Shown in pieces: positions 49,491 to 61,972 of a stretch of DNA of 64,000 nt. A program made the position numbers and the translations under genes. Position 1 is the first letter of the stretch; every line of letters begins with the position of its first letter. The DNA is from Ectocarpus siliculosus. Its lineage: Eukaryota; Sar; Phaeophyceae; Ectocarpales; Ectocarpaceae. The DNA lies in NCBI GenBank assembly GCA_000310025.1, contig FN649741.1, positions 58,589 through 122,588 on the forward strand, read 5' to 3'. Under the pieces are notes generated by a model. It worked only from the letters and a program-made list of their open reading frames with translations. It did no database searches and was not told the origin of the DNA.

Positions 49491-49724
49491 TTACGCCGGC
49501 GCTTTGCTGTGTCGCGTCATATAGTGCATCATTCTCACCGCACGCAAGGCAGAGTCAGCTCTGGCTTGGCGCCTGGACATGAACAAAACTGGTGGTTTCA
49601 GAGTCCTTCCCATTGGCTCTGGCGTAGTCCCGCCAAAGAGGGCACCCTCGTCATCCTCAGTCAGGTACACCCGTCTCGCGGCGTATCTCTGAGCGGCGGA
49701 CTCGGTCGCGCCATCAGCTGAAAC
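49491..49724 (-). CDS. Possible terminal exon of an unrecognised gene
   Basis: A minus-strand frame from an acceptor-like 'cgtttcag' near 49725 to a stop at 49491 encodes about 77 residues with balanced composition ('RYAARRVYLTEDDEGALFGG', 'RTLKPPVLFMSRRQARADSA'). A GTAAGT donor lies upstream at about 49803 on the same strand. No family is recognised and the upstream exon frame is ambiguous, so this is only a candidate. Confidence 0.3.
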   Translation of the reverse strand, partial: VSADGATESAAQRYAARRVYLTEDDEGALFGGTTPEPMGRTLKPPVLFMSRRQARADSALRAVRMMHYMTRHSKAPA

Positions 49725-50300
49725 GTGAGTGGGATCTGATCCCATGATGGCCGAAGATGGCAAATATGTAGCCAGCCAGTTCACCGAGCTCGCACGTGGT
49801 ACTTACAGGGTCCGGTTGTGTCAGCTCCGCGCTTCACGCCCGACGAAGTCGTCCTTTGATGCCTTGATGCCAAAGATGCCAAACAGGCAGCACAGCAGTG
49901 CAGGTGTGATTTTTCGTCGGGGTTCGCGCGCGCCGAAGCGCTCCCGAAGAGTAACATGCGGCGAGATCGACGAATCAAGAACCTTTTTCAAGAAAAGGGC
50001 AGAGAGCAGAGAGAGCAACGGGCATCCGGCTGTTACCCACGTGGGGGAGTTAATCACTGTACGATATGCTACGCGAGAATCAGTACAACCACACGTAGTT
50101 CATATAACACCATTCATCCACGGTGAGTTTACCCTGGATTTTTGGACTGCTATATGTTCGAAGGGCGGAGCACGAAAAGAGCGGGCACAATACATGCTCT
50201 GAACTCTGCCTTTTTTGCGCTGGCTCCGTTCTTGAAGATGACATTGGAAGAGCAATTATTACCAGATAGCATTTCTCCTCTGTACCATCCTCTGTCAACA

Positions 50301-52793
50301 ATGCTCTACTCTCAAGTAACTGTTACGTTCCTCGGCACAGCTGCCACCCTCATCATGTATGCCTCTGGCTTCGTCGCGCCGATGGCTGCGTGGTCCGTCG
50401 CGCCCGCAACCTCCACCCTTTCCAGCCTCAGGATGACCGCCGGATCGGACTACGTCGCCACCCTCCCCGGTGCTCCTTTCTCGGATGGAAAGATAATAAT
50501 AAATCGAGAACGCGCGCATCTAATCCTGCCGTAGTAGCTATAGTCGAACTTTTGATCGCTACACGATATGCTCTCTCTCGCTGTGTGTGTGCGAGCACCC
50601 TTGGTTGTTGAGCAAATGATCTGTACAGGCCAGCATTATACAACAATTCGACCGCACACATGTGCGGTTGTCTGCGCTTTCACAGGGTAGGTGTCACATG
50701 GGTAGGTATGTGCTGGCACCAACATGTGATGAGTGTGTCTTCGCGCTGCGTATGGATCCAAAGCGCATGTTACTGCAGCTGCTCCCCCGCCGCTCTCTCT
50801 CTCTAGACTTGTTTATCGTGTTGTCCTGACTTCTTTATCTATATCGCTGGTATCACCAGATCTTCGACCCCCTCGGCTTGGCCGATGGCGCTGAAGTTGG
50901 AGACATCAAACTCTGGCGTGAGGCAGAGATCAAGCACGGACGTGTTGCAATGCTTGCGTCCCTTGGCGTCCTTGTGGCCGAGGTGAGATGCAACCGACGT
51001 TGCTCTCTGATGACGAAAAGGCGGCCTTCTCATTTTGTTTGTTGTCAAACACCACCGTTCCGTTTTCTCTCAAATTAATCCTTCCCGCTTTTTCCTTTTG
51101 TTCTAACCAGAAGAATGACTCAGACGTTTTTCCGGAAGGCGTTTCGTATGCGTTCTGGATGCGCAACAATAGGAGACATGAGAAAAAGAGGGGCTATTTT
51201 TCGTTCATCCCCGATCAGTATCGATTGATTTAGAATAAATAGAAGAATGAGCCTGCCGAGTTGCTCCTTAGAGTGAGGGGCCTGCATGAAAAGGCGAATG
51301 CGCAAAATGCGCAACTATTTGTAGTCCACAGGTGGAGCTGCCACTTTTTTTTCATCTTTGAAAAGCAGCTCGATTTTGCTGCAGATCAAGTTGACGTGCA
51401 CCACGAACTCAATTCGTCGCCCTCGTATTACGCACCTCTTGCCCCACCCCCACCCCTCCCGCCACCCCCGCGTTTGGTTCATATCCTTCATTTTGCGAAT
51501 GAAGCGGACCCCCCCGCCCGCATGAGCTGCTCTTTATGTCGTGGTGTGTACATCAGAGCTGATACAGCATCATGTACGCACCGCACTTGGATTGAGCCTG
51601 CTCTCTCGCACCTGCTAGTGTATCATTTTGCTCCTCCTCGCTGGCTCTGCATTCGTTTAGGAGTACCACCCGTTCTTCATGGGTCCCGACTACATCGGAC
51701 CCGCTGTGGACCACTTCCAGGAGATCAGCGCACGGTTTCCCGAGGTATGAGAAAAACAATATGGCAAAACGCGCCAAATCGTTCCCACCCAGCCAGCCTC
51801 TTTCGCCATTCAAAACACATCAGCGAGAAGGGAGACTTGGCAGTGCAACCGCTGTTCCTCAGATCGTCTGTCTTCTCCACCGCAGTCACGCTGGCGGTGC
51901 TTGAGCTCACAGACTTGCATGCACATGGTTATGGTCTGTGAGATGACACTCGAGAAGTCACAAACATGTGCATGGTATGCAAGCACGCAGGCACGAGCAA
52001 GCGATCAGGGATTTCCGCTCGTGATGACCCCCATATCGAAAGGGCACGTCAGTTCGCCACCCAGCGACGGTTGTGTAAGAACGGCACTTCGTTGCGAAGA
52101 ACAAACATTTCATCTTGTTGCGTTGTTTACGCGTCGTTGCTTTATCGTAATACTTGCACCGTGATGATGCCCAAACGCTGTTGTTCCTAAGTGGTACTGA
52201 CACCAGGAAGACTGAGCTATGTACAGGAATGTCGTGTAAAATAGATGGTGTAGTATTGCTTTCTTTTCGTGTCGTAAGAAGACAACATCGTGCTCCAGAG
52301 TACCTCCTTTGCTTTGTCAACGCTTTCTTCGCGATCCCATTTGAGCCATGTCTGCCATTCACTGCAGATGAGACCCTCGCCGGTGTGGGCAAGCCTCCAT
52401 GCGTTGGGGGGAGATCTCCCCGCCCTCGCCCCGTAGCCCTCGCCCCGTCGCCCTCGCCCCGTGTCCTACACGCTTACTCACGCTCGCCCGCGATCGACCC
52501 CACCACAGTTCTGGGCGTTCTCCCTCCTCGCGTTGGCGCTCATCGAATATAACACCATCACCAAGGCTTACGCTGAGCCAAGCTTCGTCACTGGCGAGGG
52601 CGGCCTCAGGGATGAGTACAGCCCGGGAGACCTCGGGTTCGACCCCCTCAACCTCAAGCCTACGGACCAGACGGCCTTGGAGACGATGCAGACCAAGGAG
52701 CTTAACAACGGGCGCCTCGCCATGATCGGCATCGCCGGCACGTTGGTGCAGGAACTGGTCAACCCGACCAATATTCTCGATTTCCTTCACTGA
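50301..52793 (+). pseudogene. Second FCP/LHCF gene, exon-1 splice donor lost (possible pseudogene)
   Basis: The four-exon structure matches FCP gene 1: 50301-50492, 50860-50982, 51661-51744, 52509-52793, all phase 0, potentially 227 residues. Exon 1 gives a signal peptide, 'ASGFVAP' and '[17 protein letters not shown]'. Exon 2 has '[17 protein letters not shown]', exon 3 '[15 protein letters not shown]', exon 4 'ALIEYNTI' and '[17 protein letters not shown]', so every helix motif is intact. Exons 2 and 3 have normal donors and all acceptors are AG. After exon 1, however, the sequence reads AAG|ATAATA instead of AAG|GT. Unspliced, translation would stop at 50534 after 'IIINRERAHLILP'. A weak GT in phase lies 39 bp upstream (after 'GSDY') and would delete 13 residues. 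Either the copy is recently silenced or it uses an odd donor. The coding exons show no other damage. Confidence 0.8.
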
Positions 52794-54789
52794 AGCTGCG
52801 TGTAGCATTCGGCGAGCACGGGGCACATAGATAGTCGCCTCAACAGGTTCTTTATCAGAGGGCAGAGATACGTGGCGGTACTGCGTCGAGTATTTCGCGT
52901 CGTAGATGTGCACATCCAGTTGTACCGGAGCGGCTTAGGAAAAGCACAAATGCGTTCCTATAGAGTGTTCTTGAACTACACACAGTTACCAATCAATCAG
53001 TGTATGCATAGATCGACGGCAGTCAGTCGTATTTTCGCCCAAATTGATCGAGATCGGAGCAATCTGGTGCCGGGAGCACCTGCTGCATGCTGGTGTTTCG
53101 TGCTTGAGAAGGCCGGTCACCGACACAGCCAACCGTTCACGCAGAAGGCACCAATCAAGCTGAAACTCGCTGGGGGCGTCCAAAGTAGTGCAGGACCGTC
53201 GATGGTGTGATTCCTCGCGCCTCGGGCGTTCGGCTTAAAAAAAGTGCGTGGTTCGGAGCTTCGTAGTGAACGGCACCAGACAGACAAAAACAAATTACCG
53301 TTCTGTGAGATCTCTAGAGACCGTAACGGTCTCTTAGGGGAGTTGTTCGGGTTTCTGTGCGCGGGAGGATGAACAGGGACGCATGGGCCGCACACACACC
53401 ACACCCAACGTGCTCCAGCAGAACAATGAGCAGCACTACATATAGAAGGGGAATACTAATGTTGTAGAGACTGAGTCTGGTACTTTGCCGCAGCCTGGTT
53501 CGGGCAATCCCGTGGATAAGAGCGCGTCAGCGTTGCAAGCCCAAAGCAGCACAGACAGCAAAGGTAGCGGCAGGCACATAAACATCACACTCGCGGTGCC
53601 TGCAGCTGTCAAAAGGAGATGGACAGGTTGGAATTACTGCCCTGTTGGGTGGTAAACCGCCGGTTACCGCCAATGTTTGGTTTTTCCGGCCGAGGCTAAA
53701 CAAAAACTTCCCTCCGAAAAACGCAAGCCCGCCTACCGTCGAATATTTACCCAGTTTGGAGCTTCCTCCATGTGTTGGTTAAACCGCCTCCGCCAACCTC
53801 GAACCCTCCGAAAAACGCGAAACCGTCTATACTGCCCAAGTCATTTCCGCCGTAGGTCACGTCTGCCCCAGCCTGTGTCCGCATAAAAACGATTATCGAT
53901 CAACAAACCCCTTGAAACAGTCAACGCCCGAACTGAGAACGGGTTATTGTCGGCGAAAGCGACGCTAACGACGAGATAATGGGAAGGACGTTCACCGATG
54001 AAACGGAAGAAAGAAAATGGAATTTACGCGCACAACCAGGTCGCCGATGCAGTCCAGGACCGATATGGGCAACAATGCCGAAGAGCGATGAACGGAAACC
54101 GACGATAGCAAGAAAGCCCAAGAGCAAAAACAATTCTCAAAGAAATGGGGAAAGACGTCAAAGTGGCGGATGGATTATTCGCCAGAAAGAAACGGCTAGA
54201 CGATCGATCACGAGGGCTTGACGGTACACTCATGATACCAACGCGGTGATGCACGCTGCCATGTATGTCGGGAAACAAGCAGAAACCACAAAGGCGAGGC
54301 ACTCACAGCACAAAACACTGACGGAAGTCCGCGATCCATCTGGGTAGACAGGCACATGAATTGTTTGTTGTTCTTTTTGCTTTAGCGATGTTTTCTTTTC
54401 GTTTGTGTCAATATTACCCCGATGACAACGGTAACAAAACATGAACACGCGGACCAATGGAGGTCAACAGTACCCGACATGAGTACTGACCGTTGGCGCG
54501 ATACGCGTACTGAAAGCTACAAAGATGCTGACGGTGCAACAAACACTACCACGGCAAGAAGAGAGGACGAGAACGATATGCGTATAAAACGGTCCATTGC
54601 TGACGGCACTCCACAAGCACGAGAGGCCCACATACAAGTATCATCGGCGCCCGGCACATGTGACCGCAAACCGAGAATAAACAAGAGCATGCAACACGAC
54701 AGGTCACCGCCAACACCACGGGCGACACACGGAGGGTTGTTTAAGTTGTTGTTGTTGTTGTTGCGGTAGTTGTCTTCACAGGAAAAAAA

Positions 54790-54900
54790 CGTTCCGGTCT
54801 CTGTGCAAATCTTCTAACGACCGACCGTCCAACTGACGGGGACGCTTTCAGTGGTCACAGGCCAGCTACCCCGAAAAGGGTACACCCTTTTAAAATCAAA
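54790..54900 (+). repeat. Dispersed repeat family D, copy 2
   Basis: Collinear with 34034-34150: 'ccggtctctg', 'gtggtcacaggcca', 'ccgaaaagggt', 'aaaatcaaa'. Confidence 0.6.
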
Positions 54901-55078
54901 ATCCATCTAGTAATGCACCCTGAAGATCGTCAACAACGAACCGGGAGACGAGCGAACCCGAAGAGATATACTCCGCAAGACATAATTTGTTCCAGGTCTG
55001 TGTTGGCTGATCTCTATAAACCAGCACATTTGGATATGACTGCTGAAAAGCACGATGACAATTATACTACTAGTCAGC

Positions 55079-55662
55079 GCTGACTAGCAGTCTAGTGGTC
55101 ATTGTGCTTCAAAAAAATCGCCCGATATTTGGGAAGAAAAGTCTGAGGAAATAGGTTTCGCAAAATAAGCCGATGAACCTCTTGTACCGATAGCTATTTC
55201 CGGGCAAGACAGCGCTGATCACAGGGATGGCAACCCTGGGGGGACGTGTTCGTGGCTTGAAAGAAAGCTCGACGGACTCGGGCATTCACGGTTGGTAGTC
55301 CCCCCCCTTTCATACTGCTTGCAAAGATGATCGCAAAATGGGCGTTATGTCAGGTCTCCCCGGAGGCGAACAAGTTGCCGGCTCTTCAGCTATGTGCTGA
55401 GGCACTTTGAAAGACTTTCCTTCGGAAACAATTGTTCACCATTTCATGTCACCGGCGAAGAAGTGTCTGCACCGCTGGGTTGCCTTGACGTGGTTTCCAT
55501 TTCGGGATACCAACTTGTGCGGGGTCGTAAATCTGGTCTTTCTGCCCTGTGCCAGACAGACTGAGTGAGGCTCCTCACTCCGTCTTGGGAGCGCGATCGG
55601 ACATGTGGATCGTTTTCGTCTTCACTGTTAGAATCACGATGACCACTAGACTACTAGTCAGC
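55079..55662. mobile_element. Candidate non-autonomous DNA transposon with ~28-bp TIRs
   Basis: The left end starts 'gctgactagcagtctagtgg' and continues 'tcattgtg'. The right end is its inverted complement ('atgaccactagactactagt' then 'cagc', ending at 55662) with only a few mismatches. The 584-bp interior has no significant open frame, as expected for a MITE-like derivative. Directly left (55048-55078) lies another inverted copy of the same terminus, forming a ~62-bp palindrome with it. No target-site duplication could be fixed because of that palindrome. Confidence 0.55.
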
Positions 55663-56356
55663 AAAAACATACAAGTACATAATCCGCCAAATACCATTGC
55701 GTGCTCTAATCCACATTCCGGAACCGGACGTACCGGTATCTTCGTAAACACTCCATCCTGAAACAGCTTTTGGACAAATCTTAGCTCATTCTAACCTTGG
55801 ACTCAGAGACCGCCAACGTCGTCGGTGAAACGAGAATGACCGGAATTCGAGAAGTTTTCACACGTGAAAACACAAGCGCCTTTCCAGCCAAAACGCCGTC
55901 CACCCGTTTTGCCAGAACCTTTCGCGACAACAACCGTCTACTGAGGTTGCACTGTGGTTCCCGTACTCTATCGCGTCCGCACATCCCTTTGCTCGGTGAC
56001 AGTTGCAAGCGCCCCTTCCCAAAATATTGCATCGCCAATCGGTGCTAGGAAAGTCTGTCCCTTCACTTAACTACTGCCATATCAGTTCGGAGATACGGCA
56101 GCGTGCGCAAGTATCAACCATGCGTTCAAACCGGCCATGATGCCCGTCGAAAACCTTGCAAGTCTAGCGTGTGCCGAAATGTGAGTATTAATGTTCAATG
56201 GAACATAGAGTCAGAACCAAACGTTGCTTGCGCAAAGCAAATCCTAGACTACAGCAGGTAGTAGTCTATATTCATTCGGTCGAATCTGACAGATGCCGCA
56301 TCTTGTAGGGGATGCACCTTCCGCCTCCTTGTAGCAGCGTGCGTTTGGAGACATTT

Positions 56357-59300
56357 CTAGCCATGCCAGTGTACGGCGTACTCGGGAGGGAGGAATCGCG
56401 CCGACTCTGAGTCCGGCCCGCCGACAGCGCTGTCGATAACCAAAGTCTGCAGCGCCGATAGCGCACCTAGCTCTTGTGGAACCTCACCACTCAAGTCGCT
56501 ATCGTTGATCCTCAGGAGTTTCAGCTTCTTCAGCTCGCCGAGCTCGGGAGGAATCTGGCCACTTAGCTCATTGTTGCTGATGTCCATCTCAGACAAATTC
56601 TTGAGCCCCCCCACCTGGGGTGGAATGCAGCCTGTTGTTCGGGATTGGACGAGATGTTTGAGGGTTGAGGAGACTTTTCTGCAGCAGTAACAAGGTGCTC
56701 GGCAAGGAAGACATTCAGATGCCGCTCCAAGATCCCACCCTAGGGCCAAGGGGAGCGAACCTGTGCTTCTGCGATGTACGTAGTGTGGGAGCCTCTACTC
56801 TACCTACTACCTGCAGTCGAGGGGTGCGCAACGGTGTGGCCACCTACCAGTCAAACTGTTGTTGCACAGACGTAAGAAGTGCAGCTTGTCGAGGCGCCCC
56901 AGCTCGGACGGGATTGAACCACACAGTTGGTTCTCCCTGATATTGAGTTCCGTGGCGCGTTTCAGGTCGCCAAGCTCCGGGGGGATATGGCCAGTGAGTT
57001 GATTTCCATGCAACCACATCTCCTCAATGTTCGCTAGGCGTCCCAGTTCACTCGGGATGGGGCCGGACAACCCGTTGGAGTGGAGCTTTTTGTGGCGCAA
57101 GTAGGGAATTGAGGAAAAGGAGGGGTGGGTCACGTGAAAAACTGCAAACAACCGTCCAGCTGCCGTGCTAAGGGGCGTGCAATTTGTGATTTACTGCCGT
57201 TTCCTGTTCGTTTCGTTTCGCTGTCATCCCCAAGGAGGGGCTGATGGCAGGCTTGACTGAGTGATCACACAACTAAGTCCTTCGATTGTCCGTAGAAACA
57301 GACAGAGAGAGTGACACACGAGAGCCCAGAATATAGGATCCTGTATATCATCCAAACCATAGACGTATACCCCCTAAATGTATCCATACCGCGGAGGCCC
57401 GAGTCGTACCCTTTCTATGTGACTATCATTGCTCAAATTCCACAGATGACAGCTCATACAAATACAAATAGCGGACCTTCAACAAATGAGACGCGCCGAA
57501 TTTCCCAGCTCCGGAGGAATGTTGGAGGTCAGTGCATTGCCCCCTAGTTCCAGGCTGTACAGGTGCGTAAGACGTCCGAGCTCAATCGGTATCGTCCCTG
57601 AGAGCTGATTGTTGGTGCACTGAAGCCAGGCCTGTTTTGGCATCGAGGAAGGCATAGCGTGGTTCAAGGGTCCTTGTCAACCCACAACGATGTCAAGGCC
57701 AATCGACGCGCGTACGGACATCCGGGATACCCCCGACTGACACCAAATTTCTGTCATTTTCTCTTTTCACTCACAATACTTATGGAGCATGTTTGAGCTT
57801 TTGGCCCACGCAATTTACCGCATTTCTAAAATTTCTGTGTACAATAGTTGTTGACCGCAACTCGCATCAACTTACGCTTATCCGTACACAATTTGCGTGA
57901 GACTCTTAGACGTACGCTACCCCTGGGGAAGAAGCCATCTTCCTGTGCTGAACCGTACGGTAGCTCACCAACTTGTTCAGATCCCCAAGCTCGGGTGGTA
58001 TCACGCCACTAAGTTAGTTGTCTCTGAGGGGATTTGAGGCAAACACAAAGCGCAAAGAGGGATATGGCGATGGGCATTGTCAGTGTGACCACCATGTTCA
58101 CAGACGCGGCGTCTAATTATTGAAAGTGGACCGCCGAGGAAGCCAAGGGGGGGAGAATCGTAAAAACCACACCCATCGCCGATTCCCGCCGAGAGAAAAA
58201 CGGCCTTCAAAATGACTCGTGGTCATTTACCGATCACTCTTGCCTGATTATCCTTGCCTCGTTTATCCTTCGAACGAGGACAGAAATGCGTACCTGAGGT
58301 GTAATTCGCCGAGGCAAGGCAGACGTCCAAGCTCCTTGGGGATGGGCCCGGGTAAACAGTTGAACCCAATGTCGAACATCCTGAGCTTCTTTCAACCCTC
58401 AATTTCCTTTGGTATGGGTCCGCTTATTTCGTTGAACTCGAGAAATAGCCTCGCCAAGTTCCTAAGGTTCCCCACCTCCGGCAAGAGCGGTCCACAAATC
58501 TCATTTTTTACCAAAGCCAGGGTCTCCAATGCCGTCAGGTCGAAGAAAGCTCGTGGGAGCTCTCCTACCATCCCATTCTCGCGCAACTCCACCATCACCA
58601 CCCGACCTCGATCATTCACTTAAATGCCGTGCCACTCCCTGAGCGGAGCAGACGTGTCCCACGACGAGTTGTTCTGCCACGATTCTCCCCCCGTCGCATC
58701 ATACAACACCATGAGGGCAACGCGGTCCGTGTTGGCGTCCATTTTCCTACCGCCCACTGGTGAGGTCGGGGTGGAGATCACCGGCTCCGGGTCGGGGACC
58801 GCCCCAGGAGCGGTTGGAGAGGAGATCGCCGGAGGAGCGGTTGGGAAGGGGACCACCGAGCTTGGAACGGAGACCGCCGGGGGCTCGTCCACACTCGTTT
58901 TCACCGGAAACTCTCGAACTGGCATAGCGACGGCCATCGGGATTTCAGCAGGAGCAGTAGTCTTGCTTGCCAGAGGATATTCTGCTGGTGGTGGAGCAGA
59001 CGCAGGATCAAGTGACGGTCCGGACTTCAGCAGGGCTTGAACTACATCATCCTTGTTTTCGCAGTAACTCACATCCACCTTCAATTCGTCGTCTAGATGA
59101 CACAGTTCTGCCACGGTCTTGTTGATGCTGATGGCCACGCCCGCTACCTCCGGGTACCTTCGGGATAGGTAGGGCTCACTCGCGCAGAGGGATGCAAAGG
59201 CTGGAAGGAGCCGCTTGTCCAGGCAAGGGAGGGACAGCTCGCTCTCGGGCGGGAGCGCACACACGCAGGGTACAACGTTGAGCAGGAACGACAAGACCTT

Positions 59301-59417
59301 CTTTCCGTCAGGCGTGGTAGAGCGTGCTTCGTCTGCCCAGAGGGGAGAAAAGGTCTCCACAATATCCGCAAGCGTCTTGTTTACCACGAAACGCTTTGAA
59401 GCCCTCGGGGACTCTGT
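56357..59417 (-). pseudogene. Leucine-rich-repeat protein gene with several in-frame stops
   Basis: The first recognised exon starts at 59417. It encodes a ~140-residue N-terminal region ('NKTLADIVETFSPLWADEAR'), a Pro/Thr-rich linker, then the LRR cap typical of brown-algal LRR proteins ('DRVALMVLYDATGGESW', 'REWHG'). Plant-type 24-residue LRRs ('LSGPIPxELGxLxxL') follow: two plus in 58619-58280, one near 58029-57970, two in 57637-57479, three in 57078-56847 and three in 56636-56440, ending 'PEYAVHWHG' at 56357. Splice phases match between several LRR exons. Consensus codons are replaced by stops at 58620-58622 (after 'WHGI'), 58392-58394 ('EIEG*KKLR') and 58014-58016 ('RDN*LSGVIPPELG'); a fourth at 57479-57481 is at an uncertain exon end. 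Such LRRs usually mediate protein recognition. The distal LRR exons are intact. The 5' end is undefined. Confidence 0.8.
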
Positions 59418-61647
59418 CTGCCGGGTGAAGGGGGGATAGAACATGGACGGACATGGGCAGAGAAGACATGTCAAGCGTCAAGTGTGAGGTTGCAAAATCA
59501 CGGACGCAAGGTGCAGTAGATACGAACAGGGAACGCAAAATGTTTTATTTCAAGCGGTACGTGTGCGTTTGCATCGGCATTGAAACCGTCAAGGTAGTTA
59601 GTGGCAAGGATTGCCCCGGTTTTGCTGTGCACGAGAGCTACGACACAACGATTGGGCAACCTGTCAGGGGCTTTGTGCACCTTTGCCAGACACTACTTGT
59701 GTAGAAGCTGCCGTATCGTCGGCACTCTCATCGAAAGGGTTACGCCAAAATGAAGCGGAACGTAAGAAAGTACTGACGAAGATCGGATCTGAGGTTCGTG
59801 TGGAGACAACCACAACGACAAGATTGGTTCCTCCAGGCGTCTCCTGCCCCGCCCGTTTCTATGGGATCCACCCCTCCAAACAGATCCTGGGCGGACGTTT
59901 TAACGCGTGGGAGCAGAAAACGTGGACCGGCTCGGGTGTCAACTAAATAGGCATGCAGCTCGAGCATGTTCGTCGGCTAATGGAGTCACCTTGCTGTTGT
60001 AGACGTAGCCGGCTGAGATAGCCACGGTTGCTGCGTTTAGTTAGACGTCAAGGGCTTTGCCCCGAAGCAAGGCCTTCCCTGCCTTGCTGGCAGCTTTATT
60101 TAGATGATCGATGTCCCCCCCGCTAGCTACAAAGCCTTTCAGGGACATTCCCGCAGCCCTCAGCGAGACGTGCTATCAACGGGGGTGGGGAACGGGAACA
60201 TAACAGGAAGAGCGACGTAGGTATTTTTTCCAACTGGGAGGCATGCTATTCGCGTTGGTCGACTAAGCAATCCGTTTGCCGCGTCATAGATCTGCTTTCG
60301 GCCACTTGCGGGTTTCATGACGGAGAAGCCAAGACATGAGCACACAAGTAGGGTAGCTTCCAGGCTGTCCGTAACACTCCCCAAGTAGCCGATGCTCACG
60401 GAACGATACTCGTTTACGCTCTTGCGCACGTTTGCTAGGTCATACATAACCTCACGAGAACATTCCATCTGCGCGAGCATATTGACGACCACAGACAAGA
60501 GTGTGGTATTGACCCACGACTGTGGAGTATGTGGGATCAAGTACATGGAACACTTTATCTCCCAAATCTCGGGAGAGGAGTGTAGCGTAGACTAGACTAT
60601 AGACTTATTATCAAGGGTTTGTGCAGGCTTGTCGTATTCACGCACTACAGGTATCAAGTTATTGAATACGCCGCATCCTAAACACGTCACAATCGAAACC
60701 AAACCTACTCAGTCATCAAATTTTCTTCACGAGGCGATCAACGTCCTCTAGCACACCTTGTCGTCATCTTTGCGGTCCAGAGATCGATAACATTTTTCTC
60801 GTGCGTTGATGACGACGTCGCCGCCCCACTCCCACCAAGCGGTGCCATCCGTGCACGGAGCAGAATCATCTCCCGGTCCGCCGCTGTCTCCTGTGAGATG
60901 TGTCCATCCTGCCGTGACCAACCCCGAGGTGAGCTTCCGCACGCCCCAACATGCCTGAGGGCCGGCGACTAGCTCAATGGCCATACGCCCTATGCTACAA
61001 TCGAGTGATTAGAAAACCTACACAGAGACGGGGGCGCTTGTTATGGAAGTGCATATATTTTGTACGCATCTCCTCTATGTTCGTAGTCAATTTTCAGTGT
61101 AGCACTACTCATCAGGATATTGTGTGACAGTTGGCATGCAACGAAAATGCGGATCAATTAATCACTGGTTCGTCATGTTTCGACGTCTTTCGTGTTTGAT
61201 TTTTCAGTTTCTCTCTCTGCGATCTCCCCAGCTTGTCCCTGGGTATCTATGCTATGTATCGGGCGTAATCTCCTGGAACACTGCATCTGTCTGATGCGTG
61301 CCCTGTTTGTTTTTGTTTGCCGAAAGTTCTTGGTATGGATTCATGTAACTAACCGCTGTATTATATCCTGTATGAAAGAGGGGGGGGGGTGGAATGTGTG
61401 CTGCTGGTTGGTCGCAGGCTCTCTGTCAGCCTGCCTCTGCCTACTGCTCTATTTTTTTATTTCATCAATATGACCCAACGAATGCATCTCTATCGAGGAA
61501 AATAGTCTAAGATAGGTTTCAGCAGTGAATTCAAAGCGTTAGCGAAAGTTCTGTTTTCCCACGATTTCCCGGGCAGCACACAGTGATAACTCCCCCGCGG
61601 GTAACAGGGTCAACAAGACAGTTTGTTTTTTTGGTAGACGTCTTGTG
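59418..61647. other. Region upstream of the LRR locus, no certain gene
   Basis: Minus-strand open frames at 60160-60546 and 60748-60984 have fairly balanced composition but no recognised domain and no clear joining phases. They could be upstream exons of the LRR gene or of another gene. An 'aataaa' on the minus strand near 59545 suggests a gene end there. Confidence 0.35.
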
Positions 61648-61790
61648 TATTAAGGAATAATAAAAACACACACAGAAAGACTACCCATTCGAGACTACCC
61701 ATTCGAGGTATACCCACAGTCGAACGGGATGTGGTGGAGTCTTTTTAGCGAGTGGAGGGAAAACGGCTGGGTACTGGACTTATTTCGAGT
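61648..61790. repeat. Dispersed repeat family A, copy 2
   Basis: Counterpart of 9442-9563, with an internal duplication of 'gactacccattcgag'. Confidence 0.7.
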
Positions 61791-61876
61791 CTTTTTTAGT
61801 CTTTACACTGATGATTTATACCAGTGATGCCAGCTTGTGCTAAGTACAAAAACATCTGTCTGTATAGATAGGTAAC

Positions 61877-61972
61877 TTACATTTTACAATACATCCCCTG
61901 TAGTTCTCTACTGGGTCAACGACAAAATATCGGGGAGAATCCCTCCGTTGTGTCGTGTATTGTAAAATGTAA
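61877..61972. repeat. Short element with 17-bp terminal inverted repeats
   Basis: 'ttacattttacaataca' at 61877-61893 is repeated as a perfect inverted complement at 61956-61972, enclosing about 62 bp. It is MITE-like, with no coding capacity. Confidence 0.75.

Larger units (their letters stand above)
52794..56356. other. Repeat-rich intergenic region
   Basis: No gene recognised. Holds internally repetitive DNA at 53650-53880 ('ccgaaaaacgc' twice, 'aaaccgcc' twice), a copy of repeat family D (54790-54900), a (TTG)n tract near 54745, and a candidate TIR element (55079-55662). Confidence 0.5.

Noticed and set aside
58624-59040. 138-residue plus-strand Gly/Ala-rich frame
   Set aside because: Antisense shadow of the Pro-rich linker of the LRR gene.
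60160-60546. 128-residue minus-strand frame upstream of the LRR locus
   Set aside because: Composition is protein-like, but no domain was recognised and no junction to 59417 could be fixed; not listed as a gene.
60748-60984. Minus-strand frame containing 'GDSGGP', the trypsin active-site motif
   Set aside because: The surrounding residues do not match a serine protease (no flanking strands, no His or Asp box nearby); probably coincidence. It might be a real exon of an unknown gene.
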